The notes: a model not told the origin generated them from the sequence alone. A stretch of DNA of 64,000 bases from DASTPP01 sp035762175 (GCA_035762175.1 DASTPP010000161.1:1-64000), one strand, 5' to 3'. Shown: positions 37,242 to 46,555, counted from the first letter of the stretch. Made by a program: numbers and translations.

Positions 37242-38150
37242 TCAAGCGGCGTCGAACGCCGAGGGTGGCAGCCAGTGAACGGGTTGGTCGCGCAGCCACG
37301 TGCGCTGGCGTCGCACGAAGATGCGCGTGGCGCGGTCGACGGCCGTGCTAAGCTCGCCGAGGGGCAGCCCCCCGCGCACGTGCTCGAGCACCTGCCGGTA
37401 GCCCACGCTCTGCATGGGGCGGGTCTCGCCGTAGCCCTCGGCCTCGAGGGCGCGTACCTCGTCGACCCAGCCGGCCGAAAGAAAGGCGCGCGTGCGCGCG
37501 CTGATGCGGGCGTCGAGCTCGTCGCGCGAGCGCAAGACCCCCACCAAGCGGGCCCGGTGGCGCGGCGCCCGAAAGCCGTGCGCGGCCTGCACGTCCGAGA
37601 GCCGCCGCCCGCTCAGCTCGAACACCTCGAGCGCGCGGCTGACGCGCACGAAGTCGTTCGGCGCGAGCCGCGCGGCCGAGGCCGGGTCGACCTCGCCGAG
37701 GCGCGCGTGCAGCGCCGCCCGCCCCTCGCGCTCGGCGATCGCGCGGTGGCGCGCCCTTAGCTCGGGCGACGAGGGCGCCCCCTCGGCCAGCCCGAAGAGC
37801 AGCGCCTTGAGCCACAGAAAGGTGCCCCCGCACACGATCGGCACCCGGCCCCGCGCCCGCACCTCGCCGAGCAGCCCCTCGGCCAGCGTCGCGAAGCGCG
37901 CGGCGTCGAAGGGCTCGCGCGCGTCGGCGACGTCGACCAGGTGGTAGGGCGCCCGCGCCCGCTCTTCGGCCGTCGGCTTGCCGCTGCCGGCGTCGAAGCG
38001 GCGGTAGATCTGCACGCTGTCGGCCCCCACGATCTCGCCCCCGAAGGCCTCGGCGAGCCGCAGCGCGAGCTCGGTCTTGCCCGAGGCCGTCGGCCCCACC
38101 ACCGCGAGCACCTCGCCCTCTTCGGGCGGCGCGACGTCGAGCCGCCTCAT
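37242..38150 (-). CDS. miaA: tRNA dimethylallyltransferase
   Basis: 302 residues. Transfers a dimethylallyl group to A37 of tRNAs that read UNN codons. Motifs: P-loop GPTASGKT, DSVQIYRRFDAGSGKPT, PIVCGGTFLW and the late MQSVGYRQ. The ATG at 38150 overlaps the mutL TGA (ATGA), the classic mutL-miaA coupling. The extra 54 residues in the longer frame overlap mutL and were rejected. Typical length for the family. Confidence 0.97.
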   Translation of the reverse strand: MRRLDVAPPEEGEVLAVVGPTASGKTELALRLAEAFGGEIVGADSVQIYRRFDAGSGKPTAEERARAPYHLVDVADAREPFDAARFATLAEGLLGEVRARGRVPIVCGGTFLWLKALLFGLAEGAPSSPELRARHRAIAEREGRAALHARLGEVDPASAARLAPNDFVRVSRALEVFELSGRRLSDVQAAHGFRAPRHRARLVGVLRSRDELDARISARTRAFLSAGWVDEVRALEAEGYGETRPMQSVGYRQVLEHVRGGLPLGELSTAVDRATRIFVRRQRTWLRDQPVHWLPPSAFDAA

Positions 38151-40417
38151 CGCCGCCCCACCTTGCGCTCGAGCTCGTCCCAGCGCATCGCCGTGACGAT
38201 CGGGCGCCCGTGCGGGCAGTGGCCCGCGAAGTCGACCGTCTCGAGCGCGTCGAGCAGCGCCTGCACCTCGCTCGGGCTCATCGGATCGCCCGCGCGCACC
38301 GAGCCGTGGCACGCCATCGTCGCCAGCGCCATGTCGATGGCGTCTTGGTACGCGCCCGAGCCCGCGCGCCCCGCCTGCGCCAAGAGATCGCGCAAGAGGC
38401 GCTCGGCGTCGGCCCGCCGCAAGATCTGCGGCACCGCGTGCACCGCCACCGAGGTCGGCCCCACCGCCCGCGCGTCGAGCCCCGCCGAGAGCACGAGCTC
38501 GGCGTTCTCTTCGACGAAGGCCGCCTCGGACGCCGAGACCTCGACCACCGCCGGAAAGAGCAAGGGCTGCAGCGCCACCTGCCTCGACGCAAACTGCTGC
38601 CTCAGCCGGTGAAACGTCACCCGCTCGGCCGCCGCGTGCTGATCGAGCACGTAAAGGCCGTCGTGCCCCTCGCAGAGGAGGTACGTGCCCCGCACCTGCG
38701 CGACGAAGCGCAGCGCCGAAGGCGCCGAGCCGATCGAGGGCAACGGCGTCTGCACCGCCGAAGGCGAAGGCAGCCCCGAGGGCGCCGCCGCCGAAGGCTC
38801 GCCCGCCGGCGCAGCCCGCGCCGGAGGTTCGCCCCCCTGCGAAGCCGGCGCCGAAGGCGCCCCGCCGGGCCCCGCCCCGCGCAAGCCCCAGGGGTCGCGC
38901 GCGTCGCCCGGCGCGCCCGCCGGCGGGCCCGAAGCCTCGCCCGAGCCGGGCGCCGCCGCCTTCAGCCCCCAGGGGTCGCGCGGGTCGACGGGCGCGACCG
39001 GCCCCGCCACCGGCGAAGGCAAGGTCGAGGGCTGCGGGCTCGGCGCGGCCGACTCGGAGCCACGCGGCGACGAGGGCGACTTCGCGGTCGAGCTCGGGTC
39101 GAAGAGCCCCCAGGGGTCGAGGTCGCGCTCTTGCCCGTACGGCACCCGCACCTCGGCATGCCGCCCGCCCCCCGAAGGCGCCCGCCCCCCGGGCTCAGAC
39201 AGCGCCGGCCGCGAGCCCCGCCCCGGCTCGGAGGGCGCCGGTCGCGCGCCCCGACCCGGCTCGGGCGCGGCGGGCCGCAGGCCCTGCCCGGGCTCGTACG
39301 GGGCCGGCCGAAGGCCCGAGGGCGGCGCGTCCCAGGGCCAGCCCGCCCCCGCGTCGCGCCCCGCATCGCGCCCCCCCTCGCCCCCGCCCGAGCGCCCCCC
39401 CGCGGGCCGGTACGGGTGCGAGACCGGCGCGAGGCCGAACGAGCGGCCGAGCTCGAGCGAGATGATCTGAAAGAGCGCGTCGCTCACGGCGCGCGCGTCG
39501 GCGAAGCGCACCTCGGCCTTCTGCGGGTGCACGTTGACGTCGACGCGATCGGGCGCGACCTCGAGAAAGACCACCCCCACGGGGTACCGGCCCGCCGGCA
39601 GCACGCTGCCGTACGACTGCAGCACCGTGCGCGAGAGCACCCGATCGCGCACCAAGCGCCCGTTGACGAAGAGCCTGAGCGCCGCGCCCGAGGCGCGCGC
39701 CCGCTCGGGGCGGCCGAGCATCGCGAGCACCTTGAGCTCGCCCCGCTCGCCCTTGAGCTCGGCCAAATCTTCGTCGGGGAACGCCGCCCGCACCCGCGCC
39801 GGCCGGTCGGCCGCCCGCAGCCACTCGCGCACGACGCGCCCCTCGCGGCAGAGCGTCACCGTGAGCCCCGGCGCCGAGAGCGCTATCGCCTCGACCGTGT
39901 CGGTCACGTGCGCCGACTCGGTGCCCGCCGACTTGAGGAACTTGCGCCGCGCCGGCACGTTGAAGAAGAGGTCGCGCACCTCGACCGTGGTGCCCGGCGC
40001 CATGCCGCAGGGCCTGCTCTGCTGCGGCCCCCCCCCCTCGACCCGCACCTCGACCCCGGCCTCGTCGCCCTTGCGCCGCGTGCGCAGCGAGAAGCGGCTG
40101 ACGCTCGAGATGCTCGGCAGCGCCTCGCCCCGGAAGCCGAAGGTGCCGAGCGCCATCAGATCGTCGAGCTTGCTGATCTTGCTGGTCGCGTGGCGCTCGA
40201 GCGCGAGCCGCGCGTCGGCCTCCTCCATGCCGCAGCCGTCGTCGGTGATGCGCACGAGCCCCAGGCCCCCGCCCTCGACGTCGACCCGCAGCCTCGTCGC
40301 CCCCGCGTCCAGCGAGTTCTCGAGCAGCTCTTTGACGACGCTCGCCGGGCGCTCGACCACCTCGCCGGCGGCGATCTGGTTGGCCAAGTCGTCGGAGAGC
40401 ACCTGAATGATCGGCAT
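38147..40417 (-). CDS. mutL: DNA mismatch repair protein MutL
   Basis: 756 residues. The N-terminal GHKL ATPase has ENSLDAGATRL, DDGCGM and GFRGEALPSISSVSRF. A central Pro/Gly/Ser linker of about 220 residues is unusually long and contains the hexapeptide DPWGLx three times. The C-terminal dimerisation domain has FVAQVRGTYLLCE, DQHAAAER and GHCPHGRP. The metal-endonuclease motif is imperfect: DQHAxxE is present but the final Glu (four residues further) reads His. MutL couples MutS mismatch recognition to strand incision. No mutS is next to it, although a MutS-like ATPase lies at 51687. Confidence 0.96.
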   Translation of the reverse strand: MPIIQVLSDDLANQIAAGEVVERPASVVKELLENSLDAGATRLRVDVEGGGLGLVRITDDGCGMEEADARLALERHATSKISKLDDLMALGTFGFRGEALPSISSVSRFSLRTRRKGDEAGVEVRVEGGGPQQSRPCGMAPGTTVEVRDLFFNVPARRKFLKSAGTESAHVTDTVEAIALSAPGLTVTLCREGRVVREWLRAADRPARVRAAFPDEDLAELKGERGELKVLAMLGRPERARASGAALRLFVNGRLVRDRVLSRTVLQSYGSVLPAGRYPVGVVFLEVAPDRVDVNVHPQKAEVRFADARAVSDALFQIISLELGRSFGLAPVSHPYRPAGGRSGGGEGGRDAGRDAGAGWPWDAPPSGLRPAPYEPGQGLRPAAPEPGRGARPAPSEPGRGSRPALSEPGGRAPSGGGRHAEVRVPYGQERDLDPWGLFDPSSTAKSPSSPRGSESAAPSPQPSTLPSPVAGPVAPVDPRDPWGLKAAAPGSGEASGPPAGAPGDARDPWGLRGAGPGGAPSAPASQGGEPPARAAPAGEPSAAAPSGLPSPSAVQTPLPSIGSAPSALRFVAQVRGTYLLCEGHDGLYVLDQHAAAERVTFHRLRQQFASRQVALQPLLFPAVVEVSASEAAFVEENAELVLSAGLDARAVGPTSVAVHAVPQILRRADAERLLRDLLAQAGRAGSGAYQDAIDMALATMACHGSVRAGDPMSPSEVQALLDALETVDFAGHCPHGRPIVTAMRWDELERKVGRR

Positions 40418-40496
40418 GGCGTCGTCGATACCAAAAAGCCGGCGTGGCCCCGAGGGCCTCGAGCGCTGAGCCCGCGCCCCGCCCCAAACCCCGCCG

Positions 40497-40541
40497 CCCT
40501 ACCCTCCCCCTCTCCCCCGGGAGAGGGGCCAGGGGTGAGGG
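40497..40541. repeat. REP-like palindrome
   Basis: Arms CCCCTCTCCC (40507-40516) and GGGAGAGGGG (40519-40528), with outer CCCTACC and GGGGTGAGGG also partly pairing. This style of palindrome is scattered through many bacterial genomes. It lies just upstream of mutL. Confidence 0.6.
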
Positions 40542-40631
40542 CCCCGCCGCCGCGGGCGCGCGCGAGAGGCACTATGACCACAGCCCCCCCGGGCCGCCAG
40601 ACGGCACTGGACAAACAATGTCCGGATAGGA

Positions 40632-40862
40632 CGCCGCCCCTGACTGAAGTCAGGGGCAGCGAACGCCCCCTCGTGCCGCTCGGCTTCGACGCGATTCGGC
40701 CCTCCAAGCCCGCCCCCTCGCCGGGGGCCGGGCTCCCGCGGGCGCCGACAACCGGGCGAGCCCGCGCGAGCGGCGCGCGGCGCGCGAGCCCGGCCTCCGG
40801 CAGGGCTTGGACGGCCGTTGCACCGGGCGTCCGCTGCCCCCGACTTCAGTCGGGGGCGTCGC
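40632..40862. repeat. 231-bp hairpin-bounded dispersed element, copy 1
   Basis: Begins with a 10-bp hairpin (GCCCCTGACT-GA-AGTCAGGGGC, 40636-40657) and ends with a related one (GCCCCCGACT-TC-AGTCGGGGGC, 40836-40857). The outer 25-30 bp are inverted copies of each other. The interior shares long blocks with 47415-47645, such as CCCTCGTGCCG, CGGCTTCGACGC, GGGCCGGGCTCCC and CCTCCGGCAGGGCTT. No transposase; it looks like a non-autonomous mobile or structural element. Confidence 0.75.
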
Positions 40863-40874
40863 GGAAGGGCCCCC

Positions 40875-41525
40875 TCACGCCTCGGCGTTGCCGTCGGCCT
40901 CGACGTCGTCGAGGTACGCCCGCGCGCTCGGCAAGGTCAGCGCGACGATCGTCAGCACGTACGTCGCCAGCTTGAACCCGAGCGGGGCGCGGAACAGAAA
41001 GATGTAGAGCGCCTGCTGCAGCGCCTCGTTCACCTGGTCTTCGGGCAGCGAGGGCGGCAGGCGCAGGCTCGAGCGCGGCAGGTGCTCGACCAGCACGTTG
41101 ACGAAGGCGGCCCGCAGCGGCATCGAGAGCGCGTAGTCGACGATGGCGAAGGCGCCGTTGGCCGCCACCGCCTGCACCGCCAGCCCCCGGGTGCCGGGCC
41201 GGCCCTGCAGCGCGCGCCAGGCCACCATCAGCAAGAACGCCGAGAGCACGAGGTCGGCCGCCGCGAGCGGCACCTGCGTCGGACGCGCCCGGTCGAAGAC
41301 GTCCCAGCTCGCGCGCACGCCCTCGCGCCACTTCTCGCGCTCGGCCTCGTCGACGTCGGGCATCGGCGGCTCTTCGCGCACCGAGCTGCGGTAAAACTGC
41401 AGGTTGTTGCAGCCGTTCATGGTGCCCCCGAACCCGAGGGCCATGCACAGCACCATGGCGAAGGCGAAGAGCTTGGGGGGCCGCAGGCGCCCCGACAGCG
41501 GCCGCTCTTCGGGCTCGGCGCTCAT
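40875..41525 (-). CDS. Membrane protein of unknown function
   Basis: 216 residues with about four hydrophobic helices (LFAFAMVLCMALGFGGT, PLAAADLVLSAFLLMVAW, GAFAIVDYALSMPLRAAF, LATYVLTIVALTL) and a hydrophilic loop after the first. The ATG at 41525 overlaps the TGA of the HAD phosphatase gene, so the two are coupled. No family recognised; its partner suggests nothing specific. Confidence 0.75.
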   Translation of the reverse strand: MSAEPEERPLSGRLRPPKLFAFAMVLCMALGFGGTMNGCNNLQFYRSSVREEPPMPDVDEAEREKWREGVRASWDVFDRARPTQVPLAAADLVLSAFLLMVAWRALQGRPGTRGLAVQAVAANGAFAIVDYALSMPLRAAFVNVLVEHLPRSSLRLPPSLPEDQVNEALQQALYIFLFRAPLGFKLATYVLTIVALTLPSARAYLDDVEADGNAEA

Positions 41526-42352
41526 CGGACGAGCCCCAGCCGCCGGAGGGCCTCGGCGACCCCGCCGCCGGTCGCGCTCGTGGCCGACAGCACCTCGCCC
41601 GCCGCGGCCTTGACCACGTCGGGGGCTTGCCCCATGGCAAACGAGCGGCCCGCCACGGCGAACATGGGGACATCATTGAGCCAATCGCCGACCGCCGCCA
41701 CCTCTTCGGGCCCACAACCGTAATGCTGGGCTAGCCACCCGACGGCCGTGCCCTTGTCGTGCCCGGCCGCCCGAACCACCATGCCCCAGACGGGCTCGAC
41801 CTCGGCCCGCCTTACGGGGAAGGCCGCCACGAAGGCCCCGCCCGCGCCCTCGACCTGCGCGGCCGCGTGCCGAATGCCCTCTTCGGGGCCGACGCACACC
41901 ACCGCCGACACCCCCCGAGGGTGCCCCCAATGCGGGTGCTCGGTCGCCCGGTGGTGGCGCACCATGCGCGCCGACCAGAGCCGAACATAAGGCACGAAGC
42001 GCTCGCCGTGCTCGTCGAACACGATCTCGTCGTGGGCAAAGAGAAAGCAGGCCACCTTCGCCCGCGCCGACGCCTCGCGCACCGCCTCGGCCGCGTGCCC
42101 GGCGACGGAGCGGTGCACGAGATCGCGGTCGGTGCCCGCCTCGACGATGTGCGTGCCGTCGACGCACGCGACCGGCCCCAGCGCCCCGATGGCGCGGGCG
42201 CTCTCGCGCGTGCCCGAGTAAAGGCGCCCGGTCACCACCGTGACCGCCAGCCCCGCAGCCTTCGCCCGCGCGATCGCCGCGGCGTCTTCGGGGTGCACCC
42301 GGCCCCCGTCGTCGAGCAGGGTGCCGTCGAGATCGAGCGCGAGCAGCTTCAC
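41522..42352 (-). CDS. Cof-type HAD-superfamily phosphatase
   Basis: 276 residues from a GTG that puts KLLALDLDGTLL at the N-terminus as in the family; a TTG 24 bases upstream is possible. Motif I DLDGT, motif II in VVTGRLYSGT, the cap domain in the middle, a conserved Lys in GHDKGTAV, and motif IV GDWLNDVPMF define a Cof/YbiV-type sugar-phosphate phosphatase. Substrates in the family are broad (phosphosugars, FMN, pyridoxal phosphate). It sits after rpmA and is coupled to the membrane protein that follows. Confidence 0.92.
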   Translation of the reverse strand: MKLLALDLDGTLLDDGGRVHPEDAAAIARAKAAGLAVTVVTGRLYSGTRESARAIGALGPVACVDGTHIVEAGTDRDLVHRSVAGHAAEAVREASARAKVACFLFAHDEIVFDEHGERFVPYVRLWSARMVRHHRATEHPHWGHPRGVSAVVCVGPEEGIRHAAAQVEGAGGAFVAAFPVRRAEVEPVWGMVVRAAGHDKGTAVGWLAQHYGCGPEEVAAVGDWLNDVPMFAVAGRSFAMGQAPDVVKAAAGEVLSATSATGGGVAEALRRLGLVR

Positions 42353-42400
42353 CAAAGCGGGCGCCTGCCTCGACAACGACCGGGAGCGCCCGCCGCCCGC

Positions 42401-42658
42401 TCAGGACGCGGGGTAGACCGAAACCTGCTGCTTCTTGTTGCTCTTCCACTCGTACTTGACGACGCCGTCGACGAGCGAAAAAAGCGTGTAATCGCGGCCC
42501 ATGCCGACGTTCTTGCCCGGGTGAAGGCTCGAGCCCACCTGCCGGACCAGAATGTTGCCCGCCCTCACCTCTTCGCCCGCGTACACCTTGATGCCGCGGC
42601 GTTGCGAGTTCGAGTCGCGGCCGTTGCGGGTCGAGCCCGCGCCTTTCTTGTGCGCCAT
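42401..42658 (-). CDS. rpmA: 50S ribosomal protein bL27
   Basis: 85 residues, full family length and order: MAHKKGAGSTRNGRDS, then GEEVRAGNILVRQVG and a C-terminal EWKSNKKQQVSVYP. It reaches the peptidyl-transferase centre through its N-terminal tail. AGGAGG lies upstream of the ATG. Immediately downstream of rplU as in most bacteria. Confidence 0.98.
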   Translation of the reverse strand: MAHKKGAGSTRNGRDSNSQRRGIKVYAGEEVRAGNILVRQVGSSLHPGKNVGMGRDYTLFSLVDGVVKYEWKSNKKQQVSVYPAS

Positions 42659-42676
42659 GACGCTCCGTGCCTCCTG

Positions 42677-42992
42677 CTACGAACCGTAAACCGATCGCGT
42701 CGATGTTGAGCTCGGTGAAGAGCTGGCGGTGGCCGTACTTGCGCCGGTAGTTCTTGCGCCGGCGAAACTTGAACACGATGATCTTCTTGCCCTTGTCCTG
42801 GGCGACGATCGTGGCCGTGACCGAGGCGCCGTCGACCAGCGGGCGGCCCACCTTCGGGCTGTCGCCGCCGACCATCAGCACCTCGTTGAACGTCACCTTC
42901 GTGCCCGGGTCGCCCGGCAGCTTCTCGACCCGCAGGCGCTGCCCTTGGCTGACCCGATACTGCTTACCGCCCGTTTTGATGACCGCGTACAT
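42677..42992 (-). CDS. rplU: 50S ribosomal protein bL21; reading frame not closed at its 3' end
   Basis: Residues 1-100 (MYAVIKTGGKQYRV ... HRQLFTELNIDAI) are a complete bL21, binding 23S rRNA; AGAGG precedes the ATG. No in-frame stop follows: the frame stays open through rpmA and into the HAD gene to 41673, which would give 439 residues. A TAG at 42677-42679 would close the gene after about 105 residues if one base were removed near 42690. I give that as the likely end. Either an assembly indel or a genuine loss of the stop codon explains this. Confidence 0.88.
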
Positions 42993-43176
42993 GGCTACCT
43001 CTTGCTGTCCGCCTCGCCGCCCGCCCGGGGCCCCGCGGCCGCCGGCATCGCCTGCCGACCGCCCCGAAGTTCGAAATTGCCCTGTGCGCCGGTGTGGGGG
43101 GGTTGCCCTTCGAGAGGGGGGGCGCAGTATACGGAAGCGCCCGCCCGAGGCAAGCCCCCCCCGCTCCGGGGGCCTC

Positions 43177-44052
43177 TCAGCCCCCCTCCGGCCCCGCCTT
43201 GGGCGCGATGGCGCCCGCCACGTAGTTCGTCGCCGCCACCGAGAAGACCAGGCGGCAGGCGAGCACGATCTGCGCGAACGCGAGCGCGAGCAGCGCCCCC
43301 CCCGTCGAGGCCACGGGCAGGGCGGCGTGCGCGCGGGCCAAGAGCAAGAGCCCGAGCACGCCCGCGAGGCCGAGCGCCAGGTAGCCCGGCCAGAGCCCCC
43401 GCGTCGTCAGGGCGTCTTTCAGGCCCCGGAGGGCCGCGCGCCGCATCAGCCGCGGCTCGTCGGACACCGCCCGCACCTTCGCCGCGTCGAAGGCCAGGCG
43501 CCAGGTGGCGAAGGCGGCCGCGACGAGGGCGAAGCGCAGCGCCTTCCACATGGCGAGCGAGCGCTCGCCGAGCGGGTCGTCGAGCTTGCCGACCAGCGCC
43601 GAGCTGACCCCGGCGAGCACGGCGACCGGGACGAGGCCGAGCAGCGACCAGCCGAAGAGCCGGGCGTTGCGGCCGAAGAGGCGCACGCAGTCGGCGACGA
43701 AGTCGGCGGTCGAGAAGGGGGCCTGGCCCTCGAGCGCGCGCGCGGCGACGCCGCCCGAGAGCGCGATCTGCAGGGGCAGCGAGACGAGCAGCGCGAGCAC
43801 GAAGACGGCGAGCCAGGTGCCGCCGCCGTTCTTCGTGGCCGCGCGCGCGAGCTCGCCCAGCACGTCGCCGCCGAAGAAGGGCTCGTCGCGCCCGACCAGC
43901 GAGTGGCCGAAGGCGCGGTAGGCGCCGACCGAGGGCGCGAGGGCCGAGGCGACCGAGGGCAGCAGGTTCGCCAGCAGCAAGAGGCCGACGAGCTTGCCGT
44001 CGCCGAGGGCGCGCCGGAGGGCCGCGAGGGCCGAGCGGAAGGTGGCGTTCAT
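43177..44052 (-). CDS. Multi-pass membrane protein of unknown function
   Basis: 291 residues with six or so hydrophobic helices, including KLVGLLLLANLLPSVASAL, WLAVFVLALLVSLPLQIAL and YLALGLAGVLGLLLLARAH. It follows the M1 peptidase gene by 16 bp, so both are probably co-transcribed. It resembles integral-membrane glycerophosphodiester-type or uncharacterised DUF proteins only in overall hydrophobicity. No function is proposed. Confidence 0.8.
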   Translation of the reverse strand: MNATFRSALAALRRALGDGKLVGLLLLANLLPSVASALAPSVGAYRAFGHSLVGRDEPFFGGDVLGELARAATKNGGGTWLAVFVLALLVSLPLQIALSGGVAARALEGQAPFSTADFVADCVRLFGRNARLFGWSLLGLVPVAVLAGVSSALVGKLDDPLGERSLAMWKALRFALVAAAFATWRLAFDAAKVRAVSDEPRLMRRAALRGLKDALTTRGLWPGYLALGLAGVLGLLLLARAHAALPVASTGGALLALAFAQIVLACRLVFSVAATNYVAGAIAPKAGPEGG

Positions 44053-44068
44053 CGGGGGCCTCGGCCTT

Positions 44069-46267
44069 TCAGGTGAGCGAGGGCAGGAAGCCCAGCACGA
44101 GCTGCGCGGCGTAGGTGAGCCAGCCGAAGACGCGCGCCGCCACGCGCCCGTCGGCCTCTTTCGTGTACGAGTCGTTCGCCCGGCCCGCGTCGAACACGAG
44201 GCGCCCCTCGGGCTCGATCTCGACGCGCGCGACGTCGGCGCCGCGGCCCTGCCCCACGTAGAAGTAGTGCTTGAAGCCGCCCTTCGCGTCCCAGGTCTCG
44301 GCCTTCTGCGTGCCGTCTTCGAAGGTCACGCGCACGGCCACCGGCACCGCCATCGCCCCCTCTTTCTCGAGGGTGACGCGGCAGCGGCGCGTCGGCTTCT
44401 CGCCCGCCGCTTCCGCCTTCTTCTGGCGCTCCCGCTCGCTCGCGCGCGACTTGACGACCTTGCCGCCCTTGCCGTCGTCGAAGGCGCCCACGTCGTACTC
44501 GGCCGTCGCGCCCGCGCAGGCGACGTCGGCCACCTTCACGTCGAGGCCCGCGGTCGAGCGGAACGCCTGGTCGAAGTACCAGGTCAGGTCTTGCCCCGAG
44601 ACCTCGCTCGCGACGGCGAAGAAGTCTTCGCTGCGCGGGTGCTTGAAGCGGTAGCGCTCGACGTACGCCCGCATCACCTCGCCCATCGTCGGCCCGCCGA
44701 GCAGCTTCTCGAGCACGAGCAGGTTCATCTGCGGCCGGAGGTAGCTCGCCGTGCCGTAGTCGGCCCAGCCGCGGTACTTCCAGCCGGGGGTGATGACGGG
44801 CGAGTCCCACTGGGGCTTGGTGCGCAGCCGCGCCAGCTCGGTCTCGGTCAGCTCGATCGGCGCCGCCCCCGCCAGCAGCGGCCGCAGCCCCGAGGGCGCC
44901 AGCCACTCGAAGGGCCTGAGCGTGACGCCCTCGGCGTCCAAGAGCTTCTGCGTGCCGTAGCTGTTGATGCCCTCGTCGAGCCACGACTCTTCGAACTCGT
45001 TGCTCGCCAAAAGGCCGTACCAATAGTTGTGCCCGAACTCGTGCGCCGTCACGCTCCAGAGCGCGTAGTCTTTGGGCTCGACCGGGTCGGCCGTCGCGCC
45101 CGTCGTGATGAGCGTCGGGTACTCCATGCCGCCCGAGGCCGACGCCCCCCGCGGCGGCGCCACGATCGTCAGGTGCGGGTAGGGCCAGGGGTACCACCAG
45201 CGCCCGTAGCGCTCGAGCGAGGCCTTGATCGCCTCGAACGACTGGCGCGCCCCGCGGTCGTGGCCCGCCGGCGCGAGCACCGTCACCTGCACCTCGGGCA
45301 GCCCCGGCGCCCGGAACACCTCGCTCCGCTCGACGAAGCCCGGCCACGCCGTCCAGGCGAAGTCGTGCACGTCGTCTTGATGATGGTGGTAGGTCGCCGT
45401 GCCGTCGGGGTTCTCGACCCGCCCGATGCGCACGCCCGAGGCCCCGAGCACGTACTCTTTGGGCACCGTCATCTTGACGTCGTAGGTGCCGAAGTCGGCG
45501 TAATACTCGGTGTTCGAGTGGTACTGGTGGCAGTTCCACCGGGGCTCGGCGGCGCCGCGCGTGGGCGGCACCTCGAGCACCCCGATCTTGGGGAACCACT
45601 GCCCGAAGAAGTAGTAGTCGCCCTTGCGCCCGGCGCGCGCGACGATCTTCGGCACCTTGGCCTCCCACGCGATCTCGAGCGTCACGCTCGCGCCCGGGGC
45701 CACCGGCGCGGGCAGCTCGACCGTGAACACCGTCTGGTCGTGCTCGTTGTCGTCGTCGGGGTGCCGGAAGCGCAGCGAGGGCTTGAGGTCGACGCCCCCG
45801 CGCACCCCGATCGCCGTCACGTCGCTGTAGCCCCACTCGTCGTCCTTGCGGTCGGGGTAGTCCTCGGCGCTCGCCGACTCGTCGCGGAAGCCGAGCAGCT
45901 TCGAGTCGCGGTAGAAGGTCGAGCGCTCGTTCTTGAAGGCGTTCCAGTAGAGGTGAAACCAGAGCGTCGACTGCGGCGCCTGGCTCTTGTTCGTCCAGGT
46001 CAAGGCCTCGCGGCCCTTGAGCGTGCCGGCCTTCGCGTCGAGCGTCGCGTCGATCTCGTAGGCGACCACCCGCTCGCTCAAGGGCTCGCCGACCGCCCGC
46101 CCCGCGGCGTCGAAGCGCGGGGGCGCCGGCGCCTCGGCCAGGGCCGCCCGCGGCGCCCAAAGCAGCGCGAGCGCCGCCCAGAGCGCCGCCCAGGGCGCCC
46201 CCCGGCGGCACGCCGCCCGCGCCCGGGGCCCCCAAGCCCCCCTCACCTCTCGCATCGTTCGCGTCAT
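44069..46267 (-). CDS. Exported M1-family metallopeptidase
   Basis: 732 residues. A basic start and signal segment (ALWAALALLWAPRAALA) suggest export. The M1 aminopeptidase signature is present: an exopeptidase-like GGMEYP in place of GAMEN, and the zinc site HEFGHNYWYG followed 18 residues later by the third ligand in EESWLDEG. A final helix near the C-terminus (AQLVLGFL) may anchor it. GGGAGAG lies eight bases before the ATG. The beta-rich N-domain and a peptidase core of normal size support activity on peptides outside the cytoplasm. Confidence 0.9.
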   Translation of the reverse strand: MTRTMREVRGAWGPRARAACRRGAPWAALWAALALLWAPRAALAEAPAPPRFDAAGRAVGEPLSERVVAYEIDATLDAKAGTLKGREALTWTNKSQAPQSTLWFHLYWNAFKNERSTFYRDSKLLGFRDESASAEDYPDRKDDEWGYSDVTAIGVRGGVDLKPSLRFRHPDDDNEHDQTVFTVELPAPVAPGASVTLEIAWEAKVPKIVARAGRKGDYYFFGQWFPKIGVLEVPPTRGAAEPRWNCHQYHSNTEYYADFGTYDVKMTVPKEYVLGASGVRIGRVENPDGTATYHHHQDDVHDFAWTAWPGFVERSEVFRAPGLPEVQVTVLAPAGHDRGARQSFEAIKASLERYGRWWYPWPYPHLTIVAPPRGASASGGMEYPTLITTGATADPVEPKDYALWSVTAHEFGHNYWYGLLASNEFEESWLDEGINSYGTQKLLDAEGVTLRPFEWLAPSGLRPLLAGAAPIELTETELARLRTKPQWDSPVITPGWKYRGWADYGTASYLRPQMNLLVLEKLLGGPTMGEVMRAYVERYRFKHPRSEDFFAVASEVSGQDLTWYFDQAFRSTAGLDVKVADVACAGATAEYDVGAFDDGKGGKVVKSRASERERQKKAEAAGEKPTRRCRVTLEKEGAMAVPVAVRVTFEDGTQKAETWDAKGGFKHYFYVGQGRGADVARVEIEPEGRLVFDAGRANDSYTKEADGRVAARVFGWLTYAAQLVLGFLPSLT

Positions 46268-46279
46268 CGGCCGCTCTCC

Positions 46280-46341
46280 CGCGGCCGGTGCCCTCGCGCC
46301 GACCGCCCGTTCGCGGCCGGTGCCCTCGCGCCGACCGCCCG
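46280..46341. repeat. Two 30-bp direct repeats
   Basis: CGCGGCCGGTGCCCTCGCGC plus CGACCGCCCG occurs at 46280-46309 and 46312-46341, identical apart from the two-base spacer. They lie in the divergent gap between the M1 peptidase and the helical protein gene and may be paired binding sites with a 32-bp step (three helical turns). Confidence 0.7.
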
Positions 46342-46555
46342 CTCATGGATGCCGGGCGGCCCGCAGCGGTCAAGGGCCCGGCCCGCCTTACCTCTTCGCC
46401 CCGACGCCGCCTCGAATTGCGATCGCCTGCCTCAGCCGCACGACGGGCCGCGGTTTTCGCCCGCTCCGCGAGCCGGGCCCCCCGCCCGCGGGGCCCTTCT
46501 CGTTGACCCCGCCCGCCGTCGGGGGCAGTGGCCGACGCGCACGCGAGGTCGAGGG

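Noticed and set aside
40632..40862. Insertion sequence
   Set aside because: Far too short, with no transposase frame; recorded as a dispersed element.
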